A program made the position numbers and the translations under genes. The notes beneath the pieces are model-generated. The model was not told where the DNA came from and searched no databases. It worked only from the letters and a program-made list of their open reading frames with translations. Source: Actinomadura spongiicola (GTDB taxonomy: Bacteria > Actinomycetota > Actinomycetes > Streptosporangiales > Streptosporangiaceae). Taken from it: a stretch of 64,000 bases of DNA. Positions 34,156 to 45,007 of the stretch are shown in pieces (positions within the stretch are counted from its first letter, which is position 1; the number at the start of each line of letters is the position of its first letter). The stretch lies in assembly GCF_003432485.1 (NCBI RefSeq), contig NZ_QVNQ01000001.1, positions 620,001-684,000 on the forward strand, in the 5' to 3' direction.

Positions 34156-34391
34156 CTCGCATGTGTCGGGGTGTTTTCGATGATATCTGAATGGCAACTT
34201 TAATTCTATTGTACAACTTGATGGAACGGTCCCACGGATAGTGTGATCGTTGGACCTTTCCATTCTTGCTGATCAAGGCGGGGGATCGCCGGTCACGCTG
34301 TCTCTTTTCGCGTGTTGAAAGTTGATGATTGACCTCTCTGAGAAGGTCGCTTTACTCTCTCTTTGCGCAGGCTCCAGCAAGGAGGAATCGC
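34156..34391. promoter_or_regulatory. AT-rich leader of the DUF4360 pair
   Basis: The most AT-rich stretch seen locally (34185-34340), between a terminator and a gene pair with a strong AAGGAGG site. It should hold the promoter of the secreted DUF4360 operon. Confidence 0.5.
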
Positions 34392-35048
34392 ATGCGTAAA
34401 GGGATCGTTTTTTCCGCTGCGGCAGCAATGATGCTGGCCGCGGCGACGGCGGCACCGGCAGGGGCCGCCCACGGTTCGTACTTCGTGCCCGGGCCCGAGG
34501 GCGTGACAATCGAAATCGCGACCGTGAACGGCTCGGGATGCCCGAAGGGTACGGCCGCAGTCGCCGTGTCGGAGGACAAGGAGGCCTTCACGGTCACCTA
34601 CAGCGACTACACGGCCCAGGCCGGCGGTTCCTCGGCACCGACCGATTTCCGTAAGAACTGCCAGATCAGCATGAAGGTGCACGTCCCGCAGGGCTTCACC
34701 TACGCGATCGCCTCGACCGACTACCGAGGGTTCGCGTGGCTGGAGGAGGGCGCCACCGCCATCCAGAAGGCCAGCTACTACTTCCAGGGTAGCCACCAGA
34801 CCGCCGCCAAGAGCCACGTCATCCAGGGTGAGTACGCCGACAACTGGCAGGTCACCCACCAGGAAGAGGTGGGGCAGCTCGTCTGGAAGCCGTGCGGTGA
34901 AGAGCGCAACTTCAACATCAACACCGAGTTGCGCGTGCTTCGGGGGACCTCGGACCCAGACAAGGTCAGCTTCGTGTCGATGGACTCCGCCGACGGAAGC
35001 ATCAAGACCATCTATCACTTCGAGTGGCAGAAGTGCCCCCGTAGGTAA
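34392..35048 (+). CDS. secreted DUF4360 protein, paralogue 1
   Basis: 218 residues. Signal peptide MRKGIVFSAAAAMMLAAATAAPAGAA, then a mature DUF4360 domain with four conserved Cys (NGSGCPKG, FRKNCQI, KPCGEE, QKCPRR) that probably form two disulfides. Exported; a beta-sandwich wall or surface protein of unknown function. AGGAGG lies before the ATG. Followed after 13 bases by a close paralogue. Confidence 0.85.
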   Translation: MRKGIVFSAAAAMMLAAATAAPAGAAHGSYFVPGPEGVTIEIATVNGSGCPKGTAAVAVSEDKEAFTVTYSDYTAQAGGSSAPTDFRKNCQISMKVHVPQGFTYAIASTDYRGFAWLEEGATAIQKASYYFQGSHQTAAKSHVIQGEYADNWQVTHQEEVGQLVWKPCGEERNFNINTELRVLRGTSDPDKVSFVSMDSADGSIKTIYHFEWQKCPRR

Positions 35049-35061
35049 AGGAGAAGGAACA

Positions 35062-35712
35062 ATGCGCAAAGGACTGACCTTTACGGCGGCCGCCGTCCCG
35101 GCCATCGCACTGGTGCTCTCCGCGGCTCCCACCGCGTCCGCCGACGTCAACGACCCCCCGCCGGACGAGCAGATCACCGTTGACGTTCTCACCGTGAACG
35201 GCTCGGGTTGCGCCAAGGGCACCACCGCGGTCGCCCCGGCGAGTGACAACACCGCGTTCACCGTCACCTACAGCGACTACCTCGCCCAGGCCGGCGGCTC
35301 GTCGAAGCCCACCGACTTCCGCAAGAACTGCCAGCTCGCGCTGCGCGTGCACGTCCCGCAGGGCTTCACGTACGCGATCGCCGGTGCCGACTACCGGGGC
35401 TTCGCGCACCTGGCGGACGGCGCGCGGGGCATGCAGCGCGCCAGCTACTACCACCAGGGCGAGTCCGCGACCTCCGCCGAGACCCACGAGCTCGAAGGCC
35501 CGTACTCCGACAACTGGTCGTTCTCCGACCGGACGGAAGTGGCCGAGATGATCTTCAAGCCGTGCGGCGAGGACCGTAACTTCAACATCAACACCGAGCT
35601 GCGCGTCTACAAGGGCGGCTCCCGCGGTACGAGCTTCATGGCCTTCGACTCCACCGACGGGAGTTACAAGACCACGTACCACATGGCGTGGAAGAAGTGC
35701 CCCACCGCCTGA
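35062..35712 (+). CDS. secreted DUF4360 protein, paralogue 2
   Basis: 216 residues with signal peptide MRKGLTFTAAAVPAIALVLS and the same four Cys and motifs as paralogue 1: NGSGCAKG, FTVTYSDYLAQAGGSS, DFRKNCQLALRVHVPQGFTY and CGEDRNFNINTELRV. AAGGAGAAGG precedes the ATG. A tandem duplicate in one operon; the N-terminal spacer after the signal peptide differs most. Confidence 0.85.
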   Translation: MRKGLTFTAAAVPAIALVLSAAPTASADVNDPPPDEQITVDVLTVNGSGCAKGTTAVAPASDNTAFTVTYSDYLAQAGGSSKPTDFRKNCQLALRVHVPQGFTYAIAGADYRGFAHLADGARGMQRASYYHQGESATSAETHELEGPYSDNWSFSDRTEVAEMIFKPCGEDRNFNINTELRVYKGGSRGTSFMAFDSTDGSYKTTYHMAWKKCPTA

Positions 35713-35724
35713 CGTCCCATCCCA

Positions 35725-35761
35725 CCGGGCCGTGTCCTCACCCAGGGAGGACGCGGCCCGG
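35725..35761 (+). terminator. hairpin terminator of the DUF4360 operon
   Basis: Fifteen-base stem (ccgggccgtgtcctc, one wobble pair) with a seven-base loop, 13 bases after the stop. Confidence 0.8.
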
Positions 35762-35821
35762 TCCCCTTCCCCGCACCTGACCAGGGCGTGCCTGTCAAAG
35801 GCAACGTCGAACACCTCTTAA

Positions 35822-37231
<1,410 letters not shown>

Positions 37232-37257
37232 CCCGTCCGGCTGGGCATGATCGTGGC

Positions 37258-37806
37258 GTGGACCGTCCACGCGCCCGACAGAAGCGCCGCATCGCGACCC
37301 GCACGGCCCTCACGACGACGTTCATGCTGGCCGCGTACTTCACGGCCCCGCTGAACAGGCCGTTCACGCCACGCACGGCCGTGGTGATGGTCGTCGCCCT
37401 GCTCGCTCTGGGCGCCCTCGTCGCCTGGCAGGCCCACGCGATCACCCATTCACCGTTTCCGAGACTCCGCACCGTGGAGGCGCTGGCGACGTCCGTCCCG
37501 CTGTTCCTTCTCCTGTTCGCGGCGTCCTACTGCCTCCTGGCCAACGACACCCCACCCGGCTTCTCCGAACCCCTGACCCACGTCGACGCCCTGTACTTCA
37601 CCGTGACGGTCTTCGCCACGGTCGGCTTCGGCGACATCGTCCCCCGCACCCAGACGGCCCGAGCCCTGACCACCATCCAAATGATCGTCGACCTGATCGT
37701 CCTGGGCCTGGTGGTCAAGGTCTTCCTGGAAGCCATGCGCCGCGGCGTGACCCGCCACCCCTCTGACGAGGACCCCAGAAGCCCACCGAGCGATAAGTCC
37801 CAGTGA
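37258..37806 (+). CDS. potassium channel-family protein
   Basis: 182 residues from GTG 26 bases after gdhA. Four hydrophobic segments are visible; the third and fourth enclose a pore loop with the K+ selectivity filter TVGFGD (ALYFTVTVFATVGFGDIVP). This is the Ion_trans_2 type, with two extra N-terminal helices. No RCK regulatory domain. The link to gdhA may be only transcriptional. Confidence 0.85.
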   Translation: MDRPRARQKRRIATRTALTTTFMLAAYFTAPLNRPFTPRTAVVMVVALLALGALVAWQAHAITHSPFPRLRTVEALATSVPLFLLLFAASYCLLANDTPPGFSEPLTHVDALYFTVTVFATVGFGDIVPRTQTARALTTIQMIVDLIVLGLVVKVFLEAMRRGVTRHPSDEDPRSPPSDKSQ

Positions 37807-37991
37807 CCACTTCCTTCCCAGAGGCAGCTCAGACCACCGGTGAACTGTTGAACGTAATCGAAAACTGAGCGACCCCGTAGCCGCACGCCGGCGTCCGGCT
37901 GACCCGACCCGACAACAGAAAGCGGGCCTGAAAGGGCACTCTGTGACGCGAGCCGTCAAGTGCGCGCACCAACGGCACTGTGAAACGCGTC

Positions 37992-38972
37992 TTAAGCCTC
38001 GAGTACAAGAGGTGCCCGTAGGGGGCGTGGGTCCGGGGTGAGGTCGCGACGGGCGGCCTCCCACTCTGCGGCGACCTCGGGGGGCGTCGCGAGCGCGTCA
38101 GGGGCGCGGCGACCGGTCACTGCCAGGTGCTCGGCGAAGCCGTAGCGCATCCGGCGCAGTTCCCAGCCCGGCCACGCGGCTCCGACAGCTGCAAGGAGCC
38201 GGGAGGGGACGTAACCATGGGGCCAGTACCGCAGCACTCGCTGGTCCAGATCGATGACCAGCCCCGCCCGGACGCGCTCCCCTTCCCCCGGAAATGGGTA
38301 GGGGGTCTGGCCGCGAAGCTCGTCGACATACGAGTGTCCGTGGACGAGCCAGGGCAGGAGGGTGTCGGTCCATTCCCGAAACTCGGTGAAGAACCGGTAA
38401 TCGAGGACGTGGAGGTCGGGGGTGATCACGGTGACGAGGTCACACTCCTGGTACCAGTCGTACCAGCCCGCATCGGCGACATCGCGGTGGACCACGAGCT
38501 CGAACCGGTCGGCGTCCCAGGTCGAGAAGCCCTGGTCCCGCTCCCCGAAAGGCAGCTCCGCCAGCGGAGGTGCCTCCAGCCCGTGGTACGGGACGATGAC
38601 GGAAGACGCCTCAGGAATCACTTCGGCCAGTTCCTCGCGTCCACCCCACGCGAACCCGGCGTCCCACCCCGCCCACGCCGGCGCCGTCCGGAACCGCAGG
38701 TCGAGGCTTTCCCGGTGATGATTGTCCCCAGGACACGAGTAGGCCCGGAACACGCGGTTCTTCAAATCGATGGCGACTCCCTGGCAGTACCAGCCATCGA
38801 AGTAGCCGGGCTCGACCTCATCGAGCGGCGTGCCGTCGCGGCGCAGCTCCGCGATGACCTCCGCCTGGCCGTCCTGGTCGAGCAACTGCCAGGTGCCCCA
38901 TTTGACGTGGCGGAATCGGCACGATCCGTCAGTGTCCCGCAACAAATACCCCGTCCAGCACCCCACTGGCAC
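37992..38972 (-). CDS. hypothetical protein, about 326 residues
   Basis: Long, Trp- and Tyr-rich soluble protein from the GTG opening VPVGCWTGYLLRD. Repeating motifs around Asp-Leu-x-x-Arg-Val (VAIDLKNRVFRAYSCPGD and LVIDLDQRVLRYWPHGY) suggest two related beta domains. No family is recognised. The start is uncertain; an AGGAGG occurs about 55 bases further upstream without a matching start, and the open frame continues to 39731 without support. Confidence 0.6.
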   Translation of the reverse strand: MPVGCWTGYLLRDTDGSCRFRHVKWGTWQLLDQDGQAEVIAELRRDGTPLDEVEPGYFDGWYCQGVAIDLKNRVFRAYSCPGDNHHRESLDLRFRTAPAWAGWDAGFAWGGREELAEVIPEASSVIVPYHGLEAPPLAELPFGERDQGFSTWDADRFELVVHRDVADAGWYDWYQECDLVTVITPDLHVLDYRFFTEFREWTDTLLPWLVHGHSYVDELRGQTPYPFPGEGERVRAGLVIDLDQRVLRYWPHGYVPSRLLAAVGAAWPGWELRRMRYGFAEHLAVTGRRAPDALATPPEVAAEWEAARRDLTPDPRPLRAPLVLEA

Positions 38973-39156
38973 ACGATAACGGGGGCCTCTGACACCGCAG
39001 CCGTGCTGATCAAGCAGTGAACGCGTGCACCTCCTAGCCGGGATCACTGGCGTCTGTGAGGCATGTCGCAAATCCAGCGTTTCGGTGATCGGCCGTGGCG
39101 CGGGGGCGTCTAGGCGATCATGGTGGCGCCGCGGGTGATCTTCGCGGTGTCGCTCG

Positions 39157-40113
39157 ATGAACGGGGCCGTCATGGGCTGGAAGAGCATGCGGGAATGGTC
39201 GAAGGCGTCCACCGTCGCGGTCGTGCTGGTGACGTGCGGCACCATCGCCTGGGGCGCGTTCGGTCCGGACGGGACGACCAGCCCACCGGCGGAATCTGCC
39301 TGGCAACTGCCGGCGTCCACTCGTCCCGTGGTCGCGGCCACGGCGACGCGGCAGCTCGTCACGCTCAACACCATGGACCCCGCCCACGTCGACCAGCACC
39401 TGGACGCCTGGGAGCAGGCCACCACCGCCACCGAACGTGAACTGCTTCGGAAGCACCGGGCCGCAATGCGTGCCCAATACCTGCGGGAGCGAGAAACGCT
39501 TTCGGCGGCGCGGGTGTCAACGATGGTGCCGATCTCCGCGCACGCGGGAGGCCACGGGCCCGACGCCGTCAACGGCTCGGCCGACCTCATGGCCGTGGTG
39601 CGCTTGACCTCCACCAAGCCCGGCCGGCCGCCGGTGAAGAAGCTGCGGGGGTACAGGGTGCACATGATGCTCACACCGAACGGCTGGCGCGTCTCCGGCC
39701 TGTTGGACATGCTGGGCGGTTCGATCATCACGTTGTCCTCGACAGGCGGTGACGGGCCGCCGTCGCGGGAGTACCTGATGCGGAAGGATGCCCGGGAGAT
39801 GATGACCGCCCTCGCCCGGGGTGAGGGCCGCGACGTACTGACCGATTCCGCGGCCGACGACTACGACCGCATATGGGGGCGGGCGGGCGCTCCCCAACGA
39901 CCGGCCAAGGGGGAGGCGGTGGCGGTCGAGATCATCCGGCAGGACGACGACTCGGCGGAACTGCTGGTCTTCCTCAACCTCAGAATGACCGAGACCGTGC
40001 TGCTGGGCGACATGACCACGATTCTCACGTCCGAGCGCGGCAAGCTCGCGTTGCGGGTCACGATCGTCCCGGACGGCTCCGGCTGGCAGATCACCCGCCT
40101 CCGGGACGCTTAG
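39157..40113 (+). CDS. membrane-anchored hypothetical protein, Mce-associated-like
   Basis: 318 residues. One N-terminal membrane helix (KASTVAVVLVTCGTIAWGAF) and a large extracytoplasmic part that seems to hold two NTF2-like alpha/beta halves, the second from about 200. It resembles the architecture of Mce-associated and lipoprotein-like actinobacterial proteins but lacks a lipobox. Alternative start ATG at 39172. No partner genes nearby. Confidence 0.6.
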   Translation: MNGAVMGWKSMREWSKASTVAVVLVTCGTIAWGAFGPDGTTSPPAESAWQLPASTRPVVAATATRQLVTLNTMDPAHVDQHLDAWEQATTATERELLRKHRAAMRAQYLRERETLSAARVSTMVPISAHAGGHGPDAVNGSADLMAVVRLTSTKPGRPPVKKLRGYRVHMMLTPNGWRVSGLLDMLGGSIITLSSTGGDGPPSREYLMRKDAREMMTALARGEGRDVLTDSAADDYDRIWGRAGAPQRPAKGEAVAVEIIRQDDDSAELLVFLNLRMTETVLLGDMTTILTSERGKLALRVTIVPDGSGWQITRLRDA

Positions 40114-40135
40114 CACCGGGTTCGTGCTCGCGGTG

Positions 40136-40432
40136 TCACTTTGGGAGGAAGACGCTGTTGCCGAACTCGAAGAGGCGGGTCTGGCCGGGTGGGACGGTGC
40201 CGAGGCGTTCGCTGTGGCAATTGTGATCGTCGAAGACGAACACCGGGGCGTCGGTGTGGTTCTCGACGGTCAGTGGCCGGTACTGCCCGTTGTAGCAGCC
40301 CTGGGTGGGGTTGGTGTACCGGTTGCCACTGAGGGTGAGGGTCCCCCGGGCCGCCAGGGCCGGAGTGGCGCTGGTCAAGGTCAGTGCCGCGCCGGTGGCC
40401 AGGGCGGCCAGGACGGTCGTGGTACGTCGCAT
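40136..40432 (-). CDS. small secreted protein
   Basis: 98 residues. Signal peptide MRRTTTVLAALATGAALTLTSATPALA and a mature domain of about 70 residues with two Cys (GCYNG and HNC) and a FGNSVFLPK end. It resembles small exported beta-sandwich proteins common in actinomycetes. Upstream lies a leader with ACTCT/AGAGT repeats. Confidence 0.7.
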   Translation of the reverse strand: MRRTTTVLAALATGAALTLTSATPALAARGTLTLSGNRYTNPTQGCYNGQYRPLTVENHTDAPVFVFDDHNCHSERLGTVPPGQTRLFEFGNSVFLPK

Positions 40433-40477
40433 GATCGTCTCCGTTTCCTGGGAGCTCGTGGTGGAGCAGGCCCCATG

Positions 40478-40512
40478 ACATCCACTCTCTACTTAGAGTA
40501 ACTCAAAGGCTA
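40478..40512. promoter_or_regulatory. possible operator/promoter of the small secreted protein gene
   Basis: Contains ACTCT-N6-AGAGT followed by GAGTAACTC. Read leftward, TTACAAT near 40520 could be a -10 box. Weak evidence. Confidence 0.3.
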
Positions 40513-40543
40513 CCTATTGTAAGATGGGTGGGCGGATACGTGT

Positions 40544-40574
40544 GCGGCCCTTGTTCAACTTGAACAAGGGCCGC
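40544..40574. terminator. perfect hairpin
   Basis: gcggcccttgttcaa and its exact complement around one base, ten bases after the stop of the leftward secreted-protein gene. Confidence 0.8.
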
Positions 40575-40584
40575 GATGGTTGCG

Positions 40585-40923
40585 TCAGCGGGTTTCGACC
40601 CTTACGCCGACGACCGGGTGGACGCCGCACAGGACGTGGGCGACGCTGTACGCGGGCACCCAGGGGCTGACGCACTCGACCACGCCGACGTTCGGGTCGA
40701 AGTGGCGCTGTGCCATGAACACGCGGTGTTCACCGGTGCCGCCGGTGCACACGCTCTTCGCGTTGCGGGAATCGATCTGGATGGCGGTGCAGCCCGTGGG
40801 GACGGCCGACGCGCTGGGTGCCGTGCCGAGCAGGGCCGCCGATGTGGCGGCGAGGGCGAGCGAGGCCAGCGCCGCGCGTCGGCGGCCGGGTCTGGTGGCC
40901 CGCGTCTCGTGGGTGTCCTTCAT
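40585..40923 (-). CDS. small secreted 'GGTGEHR' protein, copy 1
   Basis: 112 residues, ATG after GGGGAGG. Twin-arginine-like basic start (RPGRRRAALASLALAATSAALLG) and cleavage near SASA. The mature part shows the motif CTGGTGEHRVF, then H...P-x-VG, PWVP and a final V-x-V-R-V-E-T-R strand. The same motif set occurs in the two tandem genes at 51.6-52.3 kb. Probably a small disulfide-linked extracellular protein; function unknown. The much longer open frame reading upstream is antisense to the Clp gene. Confidence 0.7.
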   Translation of the reverse strand: MKDTHETRATRPGRRRAALASLALAATSAALLGTAPSASAVPTGCTAIQIDSRNAKSVCTGGTGEHRVFMAQRHFDPNVGVVECVSPWVPAYSVAHVLCGVHPVVGVRVETR

Positions 40924-41094
40924 GGGTTCCTCCCCATTACGCAACGGTGGGTGGTGCGCTGTCACCGGGGGATTCGTGTGGGGACGGAGGTTGGATGAGC
41001 GCGGAGGGCGGGTGGGTTTTCTGGGCTTTCGCATGGGCACGTGACTCTGCGTTGCTGTGAACGGTGTCTTCGACGGGGTAGGAGGTTTTGGGGG

Positions 41095-43590
41095 ATGACC
41101 TCGGGGTGGTACGGATCCGGTGGCATGGACCCGTTCGAAGAGATGCTGGCCAGGTTCTTCGGGGCGCGGGCGCAGCGGCGTCCGGTGGAGCGGATCAGTC
41201 TCGCCCGGCTGATGAGCGAGCCCGCGCGGGAGTTGGTGCGGGACGCGGCGGCGCAGGCGGCGCAGTGGGGCAGTGTCGACCTGGACACCGATCATCTGCT
41301 GTGGGCGGCGACACGGCAGCAGGGGACTCGGCAGTGGATGGCGCGGGCCGGGGCCGACCCGGACAAGATCAAGAATGAGATCGAGGAGCATGCGCGGCGG
41401 GGGGAGCCGCGGGACGTCCCGCCGGAGTTGACGCCGTCCGCGAAACGGGCGCTGCTGGACTCGCATCAGGTCTCGCGGGCGCTCGGGTCGTCCTATATCG
41501 GGCCTGAGCACCTGCTTTTCGCGTTGGCCCTGGATCGCGGGTCGAGCGCCGGACGAATTCTCGATCATGAGCACGTGACGCCGGACACCCTGCAACAGGC
41601 GGCGGGCGGAGGGCAACAGCCACCCGGCGGTGGGCAGGTCACCGGGACACCGACCTTGGACGAGTTCGGCCGCGACCTGACCGCCCTCGCGCGGGAGGGA
41701 CGCGTCGACCCGGTCATCGGACGCGAGAACGAGATCGAGCAGACCGTGGAGGTGCTGTCGCGGCGCACCAAGAACAACCCGGTACTGATCGGTGACCCCG
41801 GCGTCGGGAAGACCGCCATCGCCGAGGGGCTCGCCCAGCGAATCGTCGACGACGACGTCCCGGAGACCCTGCGCGGGAAACGGATCGTCCAACTGGACCT
41901 GAGCGGGATCGTCGCCGGGACGCGGTACCGGGGCGACTTCGAGGAGCGGCTGAAGAAGGTCGTGGACGAGATCCGCGAACACGGCGACGAGCTGGTCGTG
42001 TTCATCGACGAGATCCACACCATCGTGGGCGCGGGCGGCGCGGAGGGCGCGATGTCGGCGGGCAACATGCTGAAACCGCCGCTGTCACGGGGCGAACTGC
42101 ATGTGGTCGGCGCGACGACCATCGACGAGTACCGCCGCAACATCGAGAAGGACGCCGCGCTGGAGCGCCGGTTCCAGCCGATCCTGGTGCCGGAACCGAG
42201 CCCCGATGACAGCATCGAGATCCTGCGCGGCCTACGGGATCGATACGAGGCTCATCACCAGGTGCGGTTCACCGACGAGGCGTTGCTCGCGGCGGTGGAT
42301 CTGTCGAGCCGGTACCTGACCGATCGGTTCCTGCCCGACAAGGCCATCGATCTGATCGACCAGGCGGGCGCCCGGGTCAGGTTGCGGGCCGGGACGCGGG
42401 ACGGCGGCCGACGCGAACTGGAACAACGGCTCGAACGGCGGCGCCGGGAGAAGGACCAGGCCGTCGCGGACGAGGACTACGAGAAGGCGTCCGAGCTGCG
42501 CGACGAGGTCGTCAGGTTGGAGGAGGATCTCGCGGCGACGCGGGAGACGAACGGGGTGATCACCGTTCCGGAGGTGACGACCGACGACATCGCCGAGGTG
42601 GTCTCCCGGATCTCCGGCGTGCCCGTGACCCAGCTCACGCAGGCGGAACGGGAACGTCTCACCCGGCTTGAGGAGCATCTGCACGAGCGGGTGATCGGCC
42701 AGGACGACGCGGTGGCGGCGGTGGCGCGGGCCGTCCGGCGGTCCCGCGCGGGCATGGGCGACCCGGACCGTCCGATCGGCGGGTTCCTGTTCCTCGGCCC
42801 GACCGGTGTCGGGAAGACGGAGCTGGCGAAGGCGCTGGCGGAGGCGCTGTTCGGCAGCCGCGACCGGCTGATCCGGTTCGATATGAGCGAGTTCCAGGAG
42901 CGGCACACCGTGAGCCGCCTCATGGGCGCGCCGCCCGGATATGTCGGATACGAGGAGGCGGGCCAGCTCACCGACGCGGTGCGCCGGCAGCCGTACTCGG
43001 TGATCCTGCTGGACGAGATCGAGAAAGCGCATCAGGACGTCTTCAACGTGCTGCTCCAACTGCTGGACGACGGCCGCCTCACCGACGCGCAGGGCCGCAC
43101 CGTCGACTTCCGCAACACCGTGGTGATCATGACGAGCAATCTGGGCTCCGAGCTGATCACCGGCCGGACGGAGGTCGGGTTCGGCACGCCGGGCGAAGGC
43201 CCCGACGCCGCGCTGAGCGACCGGATCATGCGGCGGCTCCGCGAGTCGTTCCGGCCCGAGTTCCTCAACCGGATCGACGAGATCATCGTGTTCCACCGGC
43301 TGGAGGCCGGCCAGCTCCGCCAGATCACGGACCTGCTACTGGACGAGACGCGCCGCCGCCTCCGCGCCCAGGACGTCGACGTCACGTTCACCCCGGAGGC
43401 CGTGGACTGGATCGCCGGGCGGGGCTACCAGCCGGAGTTCGGGGCCCGGCCCCTGCGCCGCACGATCCAGCGGGAGGTGGACGATCAGCTGTCCGACCTG
43501 CTGCTGGCCGGTGACCTACGGCATGGCAGCCGGGTCGAGGTGTCCGCCGTGAACGGTGGTCTCGACTTCCACCTCATCACCACGGAGTAA
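41095..43590 (+). CDS. ClpC-type AAA+ ATPase
   Basis: 831 residues from the ATG nine bases after GGAGG. Two Clp N-terminal repeats (about 35-170), Walker A1 GDPGVGKT at 233-240, Walker B VVFIDEIH, a UVR-like coiled middle domain ([21 protein letters not shown]), and a second AAA module with GPTGVGKT near 568. It unfolds proteins for ClpP or acts as a disaggregase. The Met/Gly-rich start and single-copy context suggest a second ClpC-like protein rather than the essential one. Confidence 0.92.
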   Translation: MTSGWYGSGGMDPFEEMLARFFGARAQRRPVERISLARLMSEPARELVRDAAAQAAQWGSVDLDTDHLLWAATRQQGTRQWMARAGADPDKIKNEIEEHARRGEPRDVPPELTPSAKRALLDSHQVSRALGSSYIGPEHLLFALALDRGSSAGRILDHEHVTPDTLQQAAGGGQQPPGGGQVTGTPTLDEFGRDLTALAREGRVDPVIGRENEIEQTVEVLSRRTKNNPVLIGDPGVGKTAIAEGLAQRIVDDDVPETLRGKRIVQLDLSGIVAGTRYRGDFEERLKKVVDEIREHGDELVVFIDEIHTIVGAGGAEGAMSAGNMLKPPLSRGELHVVGATTIDEYRRNIEKDAALERRFQPILVPEPSPDDSIEILRGLRDRYEAHHQVRFTDEALLAAVDLSSRYLTDRFLPDKAIDLIDQAGARVRLRAGTRDGGRRELEQRLERRRREKDQAVADEDYEKASELRDEVVRLEEDLAATRETNGVITVPEVTTDDIAEVVSRISGVPVTQLTQAERERLTRLEEHLHERVIGQDDAVAAVARAVRRSRAGMGDPDRPIGGFLFLGPTGVGKTELAKALAEALFGSRDRLIRFDMSEFQERHTVSRLMGAPPGYVGYEEAGQLTDAVRRQPYSVILLDEIEKAHQDVFNVLLQLLDDGRLTDAQGRTVDFRNTVVIMTSNLGSELITGRTEVGFGTPGEGPDAALSDRIMRRLRESFRPEFLNRIDEIIVFHRLEAGQLRQITDLLLDETRRRLRAQDVDVTFTPEAVDWIAGRGYQPEFGARPLRRTIQREVDDQLSDLLLAGDLRHGSRVEVSAVNGGLDFHLITTE

Positions 43591-43628
43591 GAGCTATAGT
43601 CCTTCTTCAAGCCTTACAGGAGGATTAT

Positions 43629-44183
43629 GTGGACATTCCTATCGCGAACTACGCGGCGGGCATCGAGGTGGCGAACGACCTGGTGAGCACGTCCCCGACG
43701 GTCCGGGGCGCCGAGGCGCTGCCCGACGTGGAGGCGCTGGCCGTGCTGTTGGCCGGGCATGACCTGCGGCGTCCCCAGGACGAGGACGTCTTTCCCGTGC
43801 AACTGCTGCGCCGGGAGGTCCGCGGGATCATCGAGACCGAGACGGAGGAGCAGGCCGTCGCCGGTGCGGGCGTGCTGATCGGCCGGGCCGGGCGCGCCCC
43901 CGTGCTCCGCCGCGACCCCGATGACCGGTGGATGTGGTGCGTGCCGACCGCGCCGGACGCGTCCCTCGCCGACGAACTGGCCGCGTTCATCGCCGTCGGG
44001 CTCTTCGGCGTCGTCAGAACGCTCGGCCACGACCGGTTCCGGGCCTGCGCCGCGCCCGGCTGCCGCGGCGTGTTCGTCGACGCCAGCCGCGCCGGACGCC
44101 GCCGCTACTGCATGCCCGAGCTGTGCGGCAACCGGCTCAACGTCGCCAACCACCGGGCCCGCCGCCGGGCGGTGACCCCATGA
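43629..44183 (+). CDS. CGNR zinc-finger protein
   Basis: 184 residues from a GTG after AGGAGG. An N-terminal ABATE-like helical domain is followed by the C-terminal zinc finger CAAPGCRGVFVD...RRYCMPELCGNRLNVANHRARR, with the CGNR signature. Probably a DNA-binding stress regulator. The stop overlaps the phosphatase start (ATGA). Confidence 0.88.
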   Translation: MDIPIANYAAGIEVANDLVSTSPTVRGAEALPDVEALAVLLAGHDLRRPQDEDVFPVQLLRREVRGIIETETEEQAVAGAGVLIGRAGRAPVLRRDPDDRWMWCVPTAPDASLADELAAFIAVGLFGVVRTLGHDRFRACAAPGCRGVFVDASRAGRRRYCMPELCGNRLNVANHRARRRAVTP

Positions 44184-44623
44184 CCGCACCCCTCACCGGC
44201 GCGCTCCAGCTACCGGACGGAACCTGGGTCCGGGGCCGCGGCCTGCGAAACCCGCTACCGGACGGCCCGCCGCCCGACTTCGGGCTCTACCTCGGCTCGG
44301 GACGTCTCCGCCGCCGCCACGAGCCGTCCCTGCACTGGGATTCCGCCTGGCTCGACTGGCCCGACTTCATGCTGCCCCGCGACCGGGACGCCGCCGTCCG
44401 CCACATCCGCGACCTGTACGACCGCGCCCGCTCCGGCGCGGCGGTCGAGGTCGCCTGCGGCGGCGGAGTCGGCCGCACCGGCACGGTCATCGCGTGCCTC
44501 GCCGTCCTGTCCGGCGTGGCCCCGACCGAGGCCGTCGCCTGGACACGCACCCACCACCATCGCCGAGCCGTGGAAACCCCGTGGCAACGCCGCTGGGTCA
44601 CCACCTTCCCAACAAACGGGTAA
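44180..44623 (+). CDS. dual-specificity/tyrosine phosphatase-family protein
   Basis: 147 residues with the phosphatase P-loop CGGGVGRTG (C-x5-R) inside VEVACGGGVGRTGTVIACLAV and a WPDFMLP segment carrying a possible general acid. Cytoplasmic. Translationally coupled to the CGNR protein. Substrate unknown. Confidence 0.85.
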   Translation: MTAPLTGALQLPDGTWVRGRGLRNPLPDGPPPDFGLYLGSGRLRRRHEPSLHWDSAWLDWPDFMLPRDRDAAVRHIRDLYDRARSGAAVEVACGGGVGRTGTVIACLAVLSGVAPTEAVAWTRTHHHRRAVETPWQRRWVTTFPTNG

Positions 44624-44639
44624 GCCGGCCCTGTACCGC

Positions 44640-44850
44640 ATCAACGCGGGGCGTGCGGTGGCCGAGGTCGCCTGCGGTGGCGAGGGCGGCCGTCCAGGAA
44701 GGATGATCGCGGGTCTTGCCGTTCCGTCGGGCGTGGATCTGGTCGAGGTGGTCGGGTGGACGCGTGCTCGCCGTCATCGTCGGGCGGTGGAGGCTCCGTG
44801 GTGGCGTCGTTGGGGCGCCGTCTTTCCGGCGCGCGGGTTAAGGGCGGGGG
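44640..44850 (+). pseudogene. decayed tandem copy of the phosphatase C-terminal half
   Basis: Reads VAEVACGGEGGRPGRMIAGLAV...WTRARRHRRAVEAPWWRRW, which aligns with the last 60 residues of the preceding phosphatase. The N-terminal half is missing and no ribosome site precedes it. The Cys and Arg of the C-x5-R loop are still present. A local duplication remnant. Confidence 0.7.
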
Positions 44851-44857
44851 CCGTCGC

Positions 44858-44902
44858 GGTACCGCACCGGCGCGTGGGCCAGGTCACGGCCGGTGCGGTA
44901 CC
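44858..44902. repeat. perfect 14-bp inverted repeat
   Basis: ggtaccgcaccggc and its exact complement with a 17-base loop, after the phosphatase remnant. Possibly a terminator for the rightward genes. Confidence 0.7.
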
Positions 44903-44947
44903 GGCGGGGGTCCGGGGTCCTCCCCGCCAGGGGATACCGGACCGCAT

Positions 44948-44989
44948 TCCCGTCCGGGACCCACGGGAGGAGAGCCGCCCCGGACGGGA
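44948..44989 (-). terminator. hairpin downstream of the serine protease gene
   Basis: Eleven-base inverted repeat tcccgtccggg with a 20-base loop, ending about 20 bases past the leftward gene's stop. Confidence 0.55.
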
Positions 44990-45007
44990 GGTCATTGCCG
45001 CGCGGGG

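Noticed and set aside
40924-42018. Long leftward open frame joined to the secreted protein at 40585
   Set aside because: Antisense to the Clp ATPase gene; the real start has a GGGGAGG site at 40923.
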